From the NCBI GenBank assembly GCA_017305195.1, contig JAFKMU010000056.1, positions 26,206 through 90,205 of the forward strand: DNA of 64,000 nucleotides, in the 5' to 3' direction. This document shows, in pieces, positions 53,561 through 62,768 of this stretch. The notes below the pieces were generated by a model. That model saw only the letters and a list, made by a program, of their open reading frames with translations, did not search any database and had not been told where the DNA came from. The first letter of the stretch is position 1. Each line of letters starts with the position of its first letter. This stretch comes from Verrucomicrobiota bacterium (lineage in GTDB: Bacteria; Verrucomicrobiota; Verrucomicrobiia; Chthoniobacterales; Terrimicrobiaceae). The position numbers and the translations under genes are program-made.

Positions 53561-54508
53561 TCAGAGCTGTTTCGCTTCGAAAGCGGGGAGGGTTTCGAGG
53601 GGGGATTGGAAGATCCGGAAAGCGGCGATATCCAGCGTTTGCTGGCTGGTCTCATCCCGGCCCAGATTGATCGCGATCTTGTCCACTTCCTTGCTGCTGG
53701 CATCCTCGAGAATCTCAAAGCCGTCGATCACGGCTGCGGCCGTGGCAGCGGGGTCGAGCGGTCCCGGCCCGGGCGCGATGCACAGCGAAGCAGTCTGCGA
53801 GCCATCCGCCTGCGTTTTGAAGATCAGCGCTCCATGATAAATGGAATCATTATCCAGGCGAATCTCCGACCGCTTTTCGATCGCCGACCGCTTCCCGGTT
53901 TTGTCGCTGTTTACGGAGAGCGATTTGGAGGAGGTATAGATTTTGAGGACCAGCACTCCATCTTTCGGTGCTGTCGTCACGGTGACGCCTAGGTTGGCGA
54001 CCTTGGTGGTAAGCTGGAATTTCGGGGAGCCGCTGCTCGAAGACCCCCGGATGAGGAAATCGATCGCCCCGGCGATTTTGACCTGCCCGTTTTCCCGCTT
54101 GGCGAGGTTTTGGAGCGAGGCCTCCTTGTCGGGAAAGATGCCCAGGCCGACCTGCTTGACCGGCGAGGCGCCATTCAGGGTGGCTCGGAAAAACGGCTTC
54201 GACCCCAGTGAGGGTTCGGAGAGGATCTGCACCTTCGCGTCCTGGGATTCAGCATCGGGGGCTCCGCTAATCTGCGGCACGGCTCGGCCTCCCACTCCGG
54301 AGGCGATCGTGGCCTTGCTGGACGCAAATGCCGCCGGCAGCCGGGAAAGCCCCTCGGGATGGGACCGCAGGAGGGAGGACGGATCGTCCATGATCAAATC
54401 CAACTCGGCTCCCGCCAGGACCGGCCTCATCAAGACTGCGGCGGCGAAGGCGAAAACAAACGCCTGTTTTGGAAAAGACGGACACCGTGAGTGGAGGAGT
54501 GAAGCCAT
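53561..54508 (-). CDS. Exported protein of unknown function upstream of the cassette
   Basis: The 315-residue product (ATG 54508; alternative ATG 54532) has a signal peptide (QAFVFAFAAAVLMRPVLAGA). It contains a low-complexity Ser/Ala/Gly segment and beta-rich parts: FFRATLNGASPVKQVGLGIF, FQLTTKVANLGVTVTTAPKD and RLDNDSIYHGALIFKTQADG. It then has ASLCIAPGPGPLDPAA and LDIAAFRIFQSPLETLPAF. The later strands recall a concanavalin-like domain seen in secreted proteins. It is upstream of the pseudopilin cassette on the same strand and may be part of the same expression unit. No family was recognised. The start is uncertain because neither ATG has a visible ribosome binding site. Confidence 0.66.
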   Translation of the reverse strand: MASLLHSRCPSFPKQAFVFAFAAAVLMRPVLAGAELDLIMDDPSSLLRSHPEGLSRLPAAFASSKATIASGVGGRAVPQISGAPDAESQDAKVQILSEPSLGSKPFFRATLNGASPVKQVGLGIFPDKEASLQNLAKRENGQVKIAGAIDFLIRGSSSSGSPKFQLTTKVANLGVTVTTAPKDGVLVLKIYTSSKSLSVNSDKTGKRSAIEKRSEIRLDNDSIYHGALIFKTQADGSQTASLCIAPGPGPLDPAATAAAVIDGFEILEDASSKEVDKIAINLGRDETSQQTLDIAAFRIFQSPLETLPAFEAKQL

Positions 54509-54979
54509 GGGAATGGGGAGGAGTTCCAGCATGGAAAATCAAACCGGAATACGCCATAGGAAATTCGCCCGCGGTTTCGACAAATTCGCCCGGTCAGGCG
54601 CCGGTCTGCTCTCGGTTTACCCGACCGTCCAAGAGCGTTTTCCCCGCACATGCACAGCTTCCCTGACCGTCATGCATTGACTATGAGCCACAGAGGGATC
54701 AGGAGGCTCGGCGCTCCGGCCTCCGCCAGCATCCTTCAACCCCGCCTCTCCTGAACATCATGAAGGCTATGCCATTTATCGTAGTGCTCTCACCATCGTG
54801 ACCGTGTCACTGGCTATCTCGACCAGGCGTTGCAGGATCACGCCCGCAATGAGATCGGTTCCGTCTTTGGCCCCAACGATGGCGAGTCGCAGGAGCACGA
54901 GCTTCTGCGCTCGTGAAGCCAGTTGTCAGGCCGGGCCTTGGGGGGAGTTGTTATTGCATCAGGTTTTCTCAAAACCGAG
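54509..54979. other. Divergent intergenic region with one coding-like remnant
   Basis: This is the space between the exported-protein gene (minus) and the GntR/LacI regulator (plus). No RNA gene is evident. A short coding-like segment lies at 54785-54916. Nothing else stands out apart from an AT-richer patch near 54535-54560. Confidence 0.4.
54785..54916 (+). pseudogene. Possible gene remnant (44 codons, no start)
   Basis: Between two stops this frame reads with coding-like codon use (mostly G/C third bases) and includes TGYLDQALQDHARNEIGSV, then FGPNDGESQEHELLRS and a stop. There is no start codon and no recognisable family. It may be the 3' end of a decayed gene; it may also be chance. Confidence 0.22.
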
Positions 54980-55951
54980 ATGTGGAGCATGTTGGAGACG
55001 GGGCCCCAGTATAAACGAGTCGCTCAGTTGATAAAAAAGCGGATCCTTCACGGAGACTACTCCATCAAAACCATCCCCTCTGAGCGGCAGCTTGCAAGAG
55101 AGCTGGATGTCAATTTCATGACGGTCCGCCGGGGTCTTCAATTGTTGGTGGAAGATGGCTTGATTGAAAGACGACGCGGGAGGATGCGGGTGAAGAATGA
55201 CGGCGCAGGAAGTCGGCGGATCGTGCGGATCGCGTTACTGGTGCCGATCCTCGTCTCTTCCCGGGTCGATGAATTGCGAGTAGCCGCCGAGACTGCCGCG
55301 GAGAGTCGCGGTGTTTCTGTCCGGACCGTGATCTATGTCCACTGGGACGATCCCGTATTGCTGGATGCGGTTCAGGGTTTTGATGGCGCATGCTTCGGGC
55401 TTCCCTCCATCCTTCAGTTTCCGGTGAATTGCGGGCAGGTCGTCCTCGATCATCTGGCTTCGCTGGGGCGATCCCGTATTGCCTGCTTCAACACTCAACC
55501 GGAAGACACCCCCGTCCTGGAGCGGATTGACCTCTGGCGTTACTGGATGGCCGCCCATGGCCTCCGGGGAAAACTCTACAACCGGCCGGTCAAGTCTGGC
55601 CAGGTGACTTCGACAGCTGCTCTGCGCTACATGAAGGAAATCCTCGATGAAGGCCTGGATGCCGATGCGGTTTTTTGCATCACGGCCGCTGCCGCCGTGG
55701 GCGTTCTGCGCGCCCTGGCGGATTTCCGTCGCAAGGTCGGACCAGAGTTTCCCGTTGCGGCCTTTTCCGGGGAAGGAATTGCCGAGCTTTTAAACCCCAC
55801 CCTGACCTGCCTGCGGTCGCCGGATATTGATCCCTATCTGAATTACTGCCTGGATTGGATGCTCGCGGGGGATGAGCCTTGGGAGGGGCCCTTGGTCATG
55901 GCGCCATCGGAGATTCCCCTTTCTGTCGGAGAGTCCACCAGCGGGTGTTAG
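54980..55951 (+). CDS. GntR/LacI-hybrid transcriptional regulator
   Basis: The 323-residue protein has an N-terminal GntR winged helix at about residues 8-70 (QYKRVAQLIKKRILHGDY, IPSERQLARELDVNFMTVRR, LVEDGLIERRRGRM). A LacI/periplasmic-binding sensor follows (RIVRIALLVPILVSS, LLDAVQGFDGACFGLPS, VVLDHLASLGRSRIACF). The C-terminal part includes DAVFCITAAAAVGVLRAL and FPVAAFSGEGIAELLNPTL. I chose the ATG at 54980; the frame opens at 54923, and an ATG at 54989 is also usable. Unlike the regulators at 1-488 and 20490-22355, it has no jelly-roll extension. It lacks an obvious adjacent target: the cassette side is divergent and 447 bases away, and the tRNA lies downstream. Confidence 0.82.
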   Translation: MWSMLETGPQYKRVAQLIKKRILHGDYSIKTIPSERQLARELDVNFMTVRRGLQLLVEDGLIERRRGRMRVKNDGAGSRRIVRIALLVPILVSSRVDELRVAAETAAESRGVSVRTVIYVHWDDPVLLDAVQGFDGACFGLPSILQFPVNCGQVVLDHLASLGRSRIACFNTQPEDTPVLERIDLWRYWMAAHGLRGKLYNRPVKSGQVTSTAALRYMKEILDEGLDADAVFCITAAAAVGVLRALADFRRKVGPEFPVAAFSGEGIAELLNPTLTCLRSPDIDPYLNYCLDWMLAGDEPWEGPLVMAPSEIPLSVGESTSGC

Positions 55952-56542
55952 GAATTTGCAAGCGCGATCGGCGGGAGGGCGAAAGCAACGTCGCTCTCCG
56001 TCGTTGGACCGGGCGGGAGGAGCTTTCGAACCAAGGAGGCCGATGGATGATGATTCCGCGAGACTGGTTCGATGCCTTGGTTGTTTCGCGTTTCGATCCT
56101 TGCTCAGCCGCATTTGCGGACGGCGTGGAAGGAGGAAAGGTGCATGGCCGATCCTTTCGCAAAACGCTTCAAACGTCGTCGCCCCACCTCCGCCTCTGCC
56201 GGGGAAAAGTGGGAGCAGGAAGTCGATGTTCGAATTCGGGCAGATCAATTTCCTGGCATGCTGGGTCAGGAGAATGATTTCGATATTTCCCATCCGGCGC
56301 ATGATGGACATGATCCCGTCATTGAGATCGATCACGTCTCAGCGCAGGCGCAGGGCGGCGGTCATCCGAAGACTGGTTGCGAGGAGAAATCGCAAAAAAC
56401 TCGCCGGTGCAAGCTTTTTGCCGCTTTTGGACGGGTTGTCTCCCTTCCATTCCGGGCCTGGAGTATCCCGAATCGGGGAGGATTGAATGCTGCTCCAGCG
56501 GATCGGCTTTCGGGAGCTGTGTGTAACTGGTTGAAAACCAAT
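55952..56542. other. Region without a supported gene
   Basis: Long frames cross this 591-base stretch on both strands, but they are Arg/Pro-rich, read through the adjacent tRNA, or have no recognisable domain. No terminator with a T-run is clear after the regulator. I see no supported gene. Confidence 0.5.
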
Positions 56543-56616
56543 TGGCTGCCTCGCATGGATTCGAACCATGACAAAGTGATCCAGAATCACTTGTGCTACC
56601 GTTACACTACGAGGCA
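56543..56616 (-). tRNA. tRNA-Gln (anticodon CUG)
   Basis: On the minus strand a full cloverleaf folds. The acceptor stem is TGCCTCG with CGAGGCA, the D-arm GTGT/GCAC, and the anticodon stem AGTGA/TCACT with loop TTCTGGA (anticodon CTG). The T-arm is CATGG/CCATG with loop TTCGAAT. It has U1-A72 and discriminator G73, both glutamine identity elements, and an encoded CCA end at 56543-56545. It would read CAG codons. Confidence 0.95.
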
Positions 56617-57075
56617 ATACTTTATGTCCGAGCTCAAACTCACGGGGAAAGTCCTCACTGGTTTCCCGAGTTCAGGTCTCCCGCCAGTTGCGCTGGAAGG
56701 GTCAGGATATCGGCCAAGGAATTGAAATCAACGCAATTTTTACCTGTTTGCGAAAATGCCGCTGTCGGCCCTTCGTTCGCGGGTGAAACGGGGCTTCGAG
56801 CACTGCTGGCTCCGCGGAAATGGCGGCTGCGGCTGGAAATCTCCTCAGATCTTTCCCGCTCAAGGGGCCGGGGGAGCTGTCCGGACAGGGACGTCTCGCC
56901 GGATTTCAGGAACGATGTCTGCGATGTTGCAGGGAGCCGGGCTTCGATGGTAGGTCTTGTCGTCGAGGCGAGTGTGCATCATGGGGAAACTCTGGGCAGA
57001 ATGTCATCTTCCGGATTTTGGAATTCCAAATGACTGTACTTAGTTTTCTAAGTTATCTTATAGATAGCTAACCGC
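56617..57075. other. Region upstream of the GT8 gene
   Basis: This 459-base stretch has no convincing gene. Its last 40 bases are AT-rich, with CTTAG-TTTT-CTAAG and TATCT-TAT-AGATA inverted repeats around 57038-57068. These could include a -10 element and operator for the glycosyltransferase gene at 57076. Confidence 0.4.
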
Positions 57076-57984
57076 ATGATTCATCTCGCCTACTGCGCCG
57101 ATAGAGTGATGTCTCCGTCTCTGCATGTCTCACTTTTTTCGGTGCTGACTCATGCACGGGATAAGGTTCGCCTGTGGCTATACCTTGAGGGTTATTCTTC
57201 CCGGGAAATCGACCGCCTCAAGTGCACTATTCTTAACGCAAGGCCGGATGCAGAGGTGGGGTTTATCCAGCTGGACCTTGGGGTTTTCAAGGCTTTCCGG
57301 CCGTTTTACGGAAGCTATCTTCCCTACGCCAGGCTGCTGCTGCCGGAGGTCATCCCCGCGGAGAGGTTCCTCTATCTGGATGCGGATACCCTTTGCACGG
57401 CGGATTGTCGTTTCCTCATGGACCTGGATTTGGGGGACAGCATCGTCGGGATGCGGTCGGAGGGGCCTGTCTCGTCTGTCCGGGATCGCGACCTGCTGAT
57501 TGCCTCCGGGATGTCGGAGGATGACCTGGCGTATAATAGTGGAGTCATCGTCTTTGACGGCAGGAAATGGCGGGAGGAAAGCGTTGGGGAGCGTATCCTG
57601 GAGTTTGGACGAAAAAACTCGGCATACCTTTTCACGGCTGATCAGGTTTGCCTGAATGCGGTTTTGAAAGGGAGGATTGCTCCCTTGGCCTACAGCTGGA
57701 ACGAATGTGTTCATCCGGTCGGCTCCGGTGAGCGGGGACAGGAAACCGCATTGCTGGGGCGGTCGGCGATTTATCATTTCCTCGGGAACCCCAAGCCCTG
57801 GGACATCGGCGCATTCCTGTTTTCTCCGGGCTGGCCTCTTTTTGCCAGGTACGTTTCCCGTTCCCGCACATGGGATGAGGTTGCACGGCACTATATCCGT
57901 CGAGACAGCGTCGAGCGCGCCTGGAGATTGCGCCGGAATTACTCGGCGGCTTGGAAGGGCAGTTTTTCCAAAAAGCCGTCCTGA
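57076..57984 (+). CDS. GT8-family glycosyltransferase
   Basis: This 302-residue protein is a retaining glycosyltransferase of the GT8 type. It begins MIHLAYCADRVMSPSLHVSL, typical of the GT8 nucleotide-sugar fold. It has the DxD metal motif in FLYLDADTLC (Asp102-Ala-Asp104) and the downstream blocks YNSGVIVFDGRKW and DQVCLNAVLKGRI. The HFLG segment with KPW near residue 240 matches the conserved C-terminal H-x-x-G-x-x-K-P-W motif. Family members transfer galactose or glucose to lipopolysaccharide or glycogenin-like acceptors, so a role in surface glycan assembly is likely. There is no signal peptide, so it acts on the cytoplasmic side. It converges on the rhamnosidase gene. Confidence 0.85.
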   Translation: MIHLAYCADRVMSPSLHVSLFSVLTHARDKVRLWLYLEGYSSREIDRLKCTILNARPDAEVGFIQLDLGVFKAFRPFYGSYLPYARLLLPEVIPAERFLYLDADTLCTADCRFLMDLDLGDSIVGMRSEGPVSSVRDRDLLIASGMSEDDLAYNSGVIVFDGRKWREESVGERILEFGRKNSAYLFTADQVCLNAVLKGRIAPLAYSWNECVHPVGSGERGQETALLGRSAIYHFLGNPKPWDIGAFLFSPGWPLFARYVSRSRTWDEVARHYIRRDSVERAWRLRRNYSAAWKGSFSKKPS

Positions 57985-58004
57985 GCCGGGCGGGGTTTCC
58001 GCCT

Positions 58005-60263
58005 TTATTCCGGGACCACCTTGAGGCGGTGTGTTCCCGGGCCGAATACGGTGCTGTCGGGCTGCTGGAAGCCGGGTGGAGCGACGAATGTCCCCCTGGC
58101 ATTTTCCGGAACTGTCAATTCCGCTTCCAGGCTGCCGTTGGCGATCTTCCAGGAGATGCCGGTTGGCCCCTGGGGCGTCTGCAGCCGGGCATTGGCCCAC
58201 GTGATCGAGCCGCCGGGCCTGGGCTGGAATACGATATGGCGGTAACCGGGGTCGCTCTCGTCGAGATCGAGCCCGGCGACATGGCGGTACATCCAGTCGC
58301 CGACGGCACCGTAGGCATAGTGGTTGAAGGAGTTCATTCCCTTGTCCTGAAACCCGCGGTCGGGCGTCCAGCCATCCCACCGCTCCCAGATCGTGGTCGC
58401 TCCGTTTTTGACGGGGAAGAGCCAGGAGGGGAACGTCTCCTGCTCCAGCAGGCGGTAGGCCACGTCGAGGTAGCCTTCTCGGGTGAGGACATCCAGGATG
58501 TAGGGCGTGCCGACAAAGCCGGTCGCGATATGGTACTCGCGCTGCTTGATGTCCCGGACGAGCTCGCGAGCCGTGGTGGCCCGGACCTCGGCGGGTACGA
58601 GATCAAAGTGGAGCGCCAGCACGTAGGCTGTCTGGGTGGCCGAGGCGATCAGCCCCTCCGGGGTGACGTAGCGATGCTGAAAGGCCTTCACCACCTCGGA
58701 ATGAAGAACGCTGTATTTTTGCACATCCGCGGTCTTTCCGAGCACGCCTGCGATGCGCGCCATGAGGCTGGCATCGTAGGCCAGGAAGGCCGTGCCGATG
58801 AGGTCCTTCGGCGTGGCGCCCTCCCTTATTCCGCTGCCGTCCAGCGCGAGCCAGTCTCCATAGCCCCGGTAGACCGTCGAGTCCGGGTGAGCGCGGATCA
58901 AGCCGATGGCGGCCTGGGTGCTGATGAAGTCCAGGTACCGCTGCATCGACTCGTAGTGGTCCGCCAGGATATCCGTGTCGCCGTAGCAAAGGTAGATTGT
59001 CCACGGGCAGATGATCGTGGCGTCGGACCACGCCGGTCCGCCGTCCTCATTGCCATAGAATTTGACCGCTGGGATGACCTCGGGCACGCCTCCGCTGGGA
59101 TTCTGGGCATCGCGAATGTCCTGCACCCATTTGTGGAAGAATCGACGGACGTCCATGTTGAACGCCGCCGTGCGGATGAAGACCTGCGCATCGCCTGTCC
59201 AGCCGAGCCGCTCGTCGCGTTGAGGGCAGTCCGTCGGGACTTCGAGGAAATTGCTCCTCTGGCCCCACGTGATGTTGTGCTGGAGCTGGTTGAGGAGCGG
59301 ATTGGAGCAGGCAAACTCTCCGGCGGGCGGGGTGTCGGAATGAAGCACGATCCCGGTCATCTCGATCCGGGCATCGGCGGGCAGGCCCGCGACCTCCACG
59401 TAGCGGAAGCCGTGAAACGTGAATCCGGGCTCCCAGGTTTCCTCCCCGCCGCCTTTGCAGATATAAGTGTCCGTGGCCCGCGCGCCGCGCAGGTTCTCGG
59501 TGTAGAGCGAGCCGTCTGGGTTGAGGATCTCGGCATACCGGAAGGTAAGGGTCGTGTCGCGCGGTGCCGTCACCCGGATGCGGATGCGACCGCTGAAATT
59601 CTGCTGCATGTCGTATCGATGGTCGCCCAGCGGCGCTGGCTTGATCTCGGCAGTTTGCCGTACGCCGGGGTAGTCGATGGTGTCGAGAATGATGCTGCGC
59701 GCCGGGCTCGGCTCGACCGGCGTCCAGGCCGAGTCGTCGTAGTCTTCTACGCTCCAGCCGACAAGCTCCGCGCGGGCGTCGTGGCTCTCACCCATCAGGA
59801 GGTCGTTTTCCAGGATGGGGCCGGTGGTGGTTTTCCACGAGCCATCCGTGACGATCCTCGCGCTGGAACCATCCGAAAAGCCGATATCCACATCGGCCAG
59901 CAGTTCCGGCTTCGCTCCGTAGCCCTGCCGTTTTCCCCAGCCCACATGCCCGCAGTACCAGCCGTCGCCCAGGACGCCGCCGATCACGTTCTTCCCGGGC
60001 TTGAGCAGGGAGGTGATATCGTAGGATTGGAGCGGTACGCGGGTGCTGTAGTCCGTCCAGCCGGGAGCCAGCGCGAGATCTCCGACCTTCTGACCGTTGA
60101 TTTGCGCCTGATACAGGCCCAGCGCCGTGATCCGGAGGGTCGCCTTGACGGTAGGACGATCCAGCCAGAACTCTTTGCGAAAATACGGAGCGGGGGCCTG
60201 CGTCTTTTCATCGCCCTGGGTGGTTGATGAAATCCACTTTGCACTGGAATCGAGGGAAGTCAT
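58005..60263 (-). CDS. GH78 alpha-L-rhamnosidase, no signal peptide
   Basis: The 752-residue product has an N-terminal sugar-binding beta-domain (YFRKEFWL, ITALGLYQAQINGQKVGD, LGDGWYCGHVGWG). A jelly-roll follows (YDMQQNFSGRIRIRVTAP). The (alpha/alpha)6 catalytic barrel has the GH78 signature EVPTDCPQRDERLGWTGDAQ and the second catalytic Glu in ATTIWERWDGW. The enzyme removes terminal alpha-L-rhamnose, for example from rhamnogalacturonan side chains or flavonoid glycosides. No export signal is visible, so it probably acts on imported oligosaccharides. It is divergent from an AraC regulator 71 bases away, the standard arrangement for a rhamnose-inducible gene. It converges on the GT8 gene, with a 20-base gap. 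Confidence 0.93.
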   Translation of the reverse strand: MTSLDSSAKWISSTTQGDEKTQAPAPYFRKEFWLDRPTVKATLRITALGLYQAQINGQKVGDLALAPGWTDYSTRVPLQSYDITSLLKPGKNVIGGVLGDGWYCGHVGWGKRQGYGAKPELLADVDIGFSDGSSARIVTDGSWKTTTGPILENDLLMGESHDARAELVGWSVEDYDDSAWTPVEPSPARSIILDTIDYPGVRQTAEIKPAPLGDHRYDMQQNFSGRIRIRVTAPRDTTLTFRYAEILNPDGSLYTENLRGARATDTYICKGGGEETWEPGFTFHGFRYVEVAGLPADARIEMTGIVLHSDTPPAGEFACSNPLLNQLQHNITWGQRSNFLEVPTDCPQRDERLGWTGDAQVFIRTAAFNMDVRRFFHKWVQDIRDAQNPSGGVPEVIPAVKFYGNEDGGPAWSDATIICPWTIYLCYGDTDILADHYESMQRYLDFISTQAAIGLIRAHPDSTVYRGYGDWLALDGSGIREGATPKDLIGTAFLAYDASLMARIAGVLGKTADVQKYSVLHSEVVKAFQHRYVTPEGLIASATQTAYVLALHFDLVPAEVRATTARELVRDIKQREYHIATGFVGTPYILDVLTREGYLDVAYRLLEQETFPSWLFPVKNGATTIWERWDGWTPDRGFQDKGMNSFNHYAYGAVGDWMYRHVAGLDLDESDPGYRHIVFQPRPGGSITWANARLQTPQGPTGISWKIANGSLEAELTVPENARGTFVAPPGFQQPDSTVFGPGTHRLKVVPE

Positions 60264-60334
60264 GATGCGGGACAGTAGCCGTTTTTTTGTGATGCGGCCT
60301 TGAGTATGCCGCCATATTTTAGCATGATCTCGCC
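60264..60334. promoter_or_regulatory. Divergent promoter region of rhamnosidase and AraC regulator
   Basis: This 71-base gap must hold both promoters and the AraC binding sites. It contains an AT-rich CCGTTTTTTTGTGATG stretch and, further on, CATATTTTAGCATGAT. No perfect inverted repeat is seen; AraC proteins commonly bind direct repeats. Confidence 0.4.
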
Positions 60335-61222
60335 ATGCAAAGGAGGGGCAATCTACAGCGCGAGGCGTTCTTTTCCGACCCCAGGCTGGATGTGGTGATC
60401 TGGCGGGAAAGGGATCAGAACCCGATTAAGATGCACGGGCATGAGTTTTTTGAGATCGTCATCGTGCTGGGTGGGACCGGGATGCATTTCACGCCGCAGG
60501 GATCGCGCTCGATCCTCGCTGGCGACGTGCTTGTGGTGAACCGAAAGCAGAGCCACGGTTACCGCGATACGCAGGGGCTGGACATCGCCAACATTCTCGT
60601 GGCGGATGAGGTGATGCGCGAGGCCGAAGCGGCGCTGGGCTCGATGCCGGGATATCACGCCTTGTTTACGCTGGAGTCCGTGCGGAGAAGCTCCGGTGCG
60701 GGCGATGCCTATATCCATCTCCGCACCGATGAACTCGCTTGGGTGGAAAACCTGGTGGACTCGATGGAGGCCGAGGGGCAACGCCCGGACGACGGCGGCG
60801 GCGCGATGATCCGGGTCTGGCTCCTCCTTTTGCTGGGATTTCTCGCCCGGCGCTATCAGCCCCGCGACAAGAAAAGACTGAGCCTCGATGCGCGCATCGG
60901 CGCGGTGCTCGCCCGCATCGACAAGCACCCGGAGCATCCGGTCTCGCTCGGGCAGCTGGCGCGCGAGGCCGCGATGTCGGAGCGCTCGTTTTTGCGCAGC
61001 TTCAGGGAAGCCACCGGTCTTTCTCCTGTCGACTACGTGCTGCGGGCGAGGGTGCGCAAAGCCGAGCGCTTGCTGGTGGCGGCGCAGCCCCGCCAGAGCA
61101 TCACCGAGATCGCCTTCGCCTGCGGGTTCAATGACAGCAACTATTTCTCGCGGGTCTTTCGTCGTTTCGCCCTCTACTCCCCGCGAGACTTTCGCGCCAC
61201 GCGCAGCCACGCGCCGCGCTAG
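60335..61222 (+). CDS. AraC-family regulator (RhaS/RhaR-like)
   Basis: The 295-residue protein has an N-terminal cupin sensor ([36 protein letters not shown]) and a C-terminal AraC double helix-turn-helix ([47 protein letters not shown]). The [13 protein letters not shown] block is typical of rhamnose-type RhaS/RhaR sensors. It is divergent from the GH78 rhamnosidase, which is the obvious target. The last 95 bases overlap the 3' end of the convergent GH140-like gene. A short Arg/His/Ala-rich tail (SHAPR) follows the second helix-turn-helix. Confidence 0.87.
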   Translation: MQRRGNLQREAFFSDPRLDVVIWRERDQNPIKMHGHEFFEIVIVLGGTGMHFTPQGSRSILAGDVLVVNRKQSHGYRDTQGLDIANILVADEVMREAEAALGSMPGYHALFTLESVRRSSGAGDAYIHLRTDELAWVENLVDSMEAEGQRPDDGGGAMIRVWLLLLLGFLARRYQPRDKKRLSLDARIGAVLARIDKHPEHPVSLGQLAREAAMSERSFLRSFREATGLSPVDYVLRARVRKAERLLVAAQPRQSITEIAFACGFNDSNYFSRVFRRFALYSPRDFRATRSHAPR

Positions 61223-62561
61223 CGGATTGCCCGGGCGGGGGGAAGCTGCGCGCCGCATCGTCGAGCACGAGGACCCAATCGATCATCTCGCCTTCGTCAG
61301 GATGGCGGAAGGCGAGTTCATCCCATCGGTCGATGAGGCCGATCTGCGTGCTCTGGCCGGTGCGCGGGTTGAACCACCAGGCGCGAAACTGGCTGCCCGC
61401 GAGGTTTTCCGTGCGCACGCGAAAGTTCCTGCCTCCTGGCGCATAGATCATGGCAAAGCTGCCTTCGCTATCCCGGGTGCCGGCGAAGCGATACAGCCCG
61501 GCCCCCGGCAGGACGGTGGCGTGGTCGTGCGGAACGATCAGTCCGTCGTCCGGGATGCGCGTCAGGAAGGGGCGGGATTCCAACAGGGCCCGGGCATACC
61601 GCATCTGGGCCGCCCCGGGTTGTCCCAGCGCCTCCTGCCAGGACATCACGGGAAAGTTGACTCCCTCCCGGCCCGGCTCCCACATCTGCCAGACCGAGTG
61701 ATGCCCGTAGGTATGGCCGAAGGCGCCGCCGAACAAATCCCAGTAAAGCGCTCGCCGTGTATCGATGGCCAGCGAATGCCCTCGTCCGCGCGAGTCAAAG
61801 GAGACAGGGTGGTCTTCGTAGATCGGCTCGGCGTCGAGGACTGGTTTCACCGGCTCTCGGTCGTAATCCTGCCGCGTCTTGTCGTAGCGGCCGGTATACT
61901 CCGCGGCGTGGCCGTTCTGTCGCATGTTGAAATCCAGCCACGGCTCGCCGTGAAACGACTCGGCCGAGCCCAGTCCGCCGCCAGGGTGAAAGGTCATCAG
62001 GTGTGCGCCTCCGTCCCCGCGCCTCACTCCGCGCGCCATGGCGCGAATGATGGAGCGATGACGGTCGTTCTCCACCGCCTTGTCCCCGCCGAGCACCCAG
62101 ACGATCCCGGCCTCGCGGTAGCGCCGCCCGATCCACTCGCCATAAACCTCGGCATTTTCCGGGGTGAAGGCGGCATCCTCCGGGTGCCAGTGGCAGGCCC
62201 ACGTCGGCAGGAGAGCGATGCAGAGCCCGAGCCGGTTCGCTTGGTTCACCGTCCAGTCGACATGGGAAAAGTAATCCTCATTGGGCCGGGACGGATCGCG
62301 ATCCAGCAAGGGCAGATGCCCTTGGGCATTGGGAATGTCGAGGCCCTGCAACTCGGCGAGCGCGACGGCCTGGATCACCGTATACCCCAGCGCCGAGCGG
62401 TTCTCCAGATAATGCAGCGTCTCGTCCTTGCCGAGCCGGTGAAATAGCTCCCACGCCGTGTCGCCCAGCCAGAAGAACGGGGTGCCGTCCGACTTCACCA
62501 GATACCGGTGATTTTCACTGATGCGATGCGGTTGGGGCGGAGGGCTGGAGTGGAGACACAT
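61128..62561 (-). CDS. GH140-like (apiosidase-type) glycoside hydrolase
   Basis: The 477-residue protein (ATG 62561) has a (beta/alpha)8 domain. It opens with [20 protein letters not shown] and continues with [17 protein letters not shown] and [14 protein letters not shown], whose Asp is a predicted catalytic residue. [14 protein letters not shown] holds a catalytic Glu, and [15 protein letters not shown] follows. The small C-terminal beta-domain ([24 protein letters not shown]) is the putative collagen-binding domain found with DUF4038. GH140 enzymes remove apiose from rhamnogalacturonan II. The last 50 residues run antisense over the end of the AraC gene. The frame remains open far upstream to 63410, but that part is antisense to the GH2 gene and is rejected. 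No signal peptide is seen. Confidence 0.84.
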   Translation of the reverse strand: MCLHSSPPPQPHRISENHRYLVKSDGTPFFWLGDTAWELFHRLGKDETLHYLENRSALGYTVIQAVALAELQGLDIPNAQGHLPLLDRDPSRPNEDYFSHVDWTVNQANRLGLCIALLPTWACHWHPEDAAFTPENAEVYGEWIGRRYREAGIVWVLGGDKAVENDRHRSIIRAMARGVRRGDGGAHLMTFHPGGGLGSAESFHGEPWLDFNMRQNGHAAEYTGRYDKTRQDYDREPVKPVLDAEPIYEDHPVSFDSRGRGHSLAIDTRRALYWDLFGGAFGHTYGHHSVWQMWEPGREGVNFPVMSWQEALGQPGAAQMRYARALLESRPFLTRIPDDGLIVPHDHATVLPGAGLYRFAGTRDSEGSFAMIYAPGGRNFRVRTENLAGSQFRAWWFNPRTGQSTQIGLIDRWDELAFRHPDEGEMIDWVLVLDDAARSFPPPGQSASAARGCAWRESLAGSRGRNDERPARNSCCH

Positions 62562-62768
62562 GACGTCGGGGAGTGCTTCGGTGTTCGGATTTTTCCCGGA
62601 CCAGGTCAAGCCCTTGCGCATCGGCATCGCCCGCAGGGAGCCACGGCATTGAGGAAGACGCGCCTTTCTGGGCGCACCCGCTCTTTTGCGCTTTATCTCC
62701 GGGGCGCAATGTGGTGATTCCCTATGGTTCGATCTTTCGGGATTTCCCACTCTCTGTCTCATCACCTT

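Noticed and set aside
56339..56617. Minus-strand small protein covering the tRNA
   Set aside because: Its first 25 codons are the tRNA-Gln sequence; a classic false gene.
55872..56725. Plus-strand frames running from the regulator end through the tRNA
   Set aside because: They are Arg-rich, lack a domain and read through a structural RNA gene.
57951..60227. 758-codon plus-strand frame opposite the GH78 gene
   Set aside because: Antisense shadow; the GH78 signature on the other strand is unambiguous.
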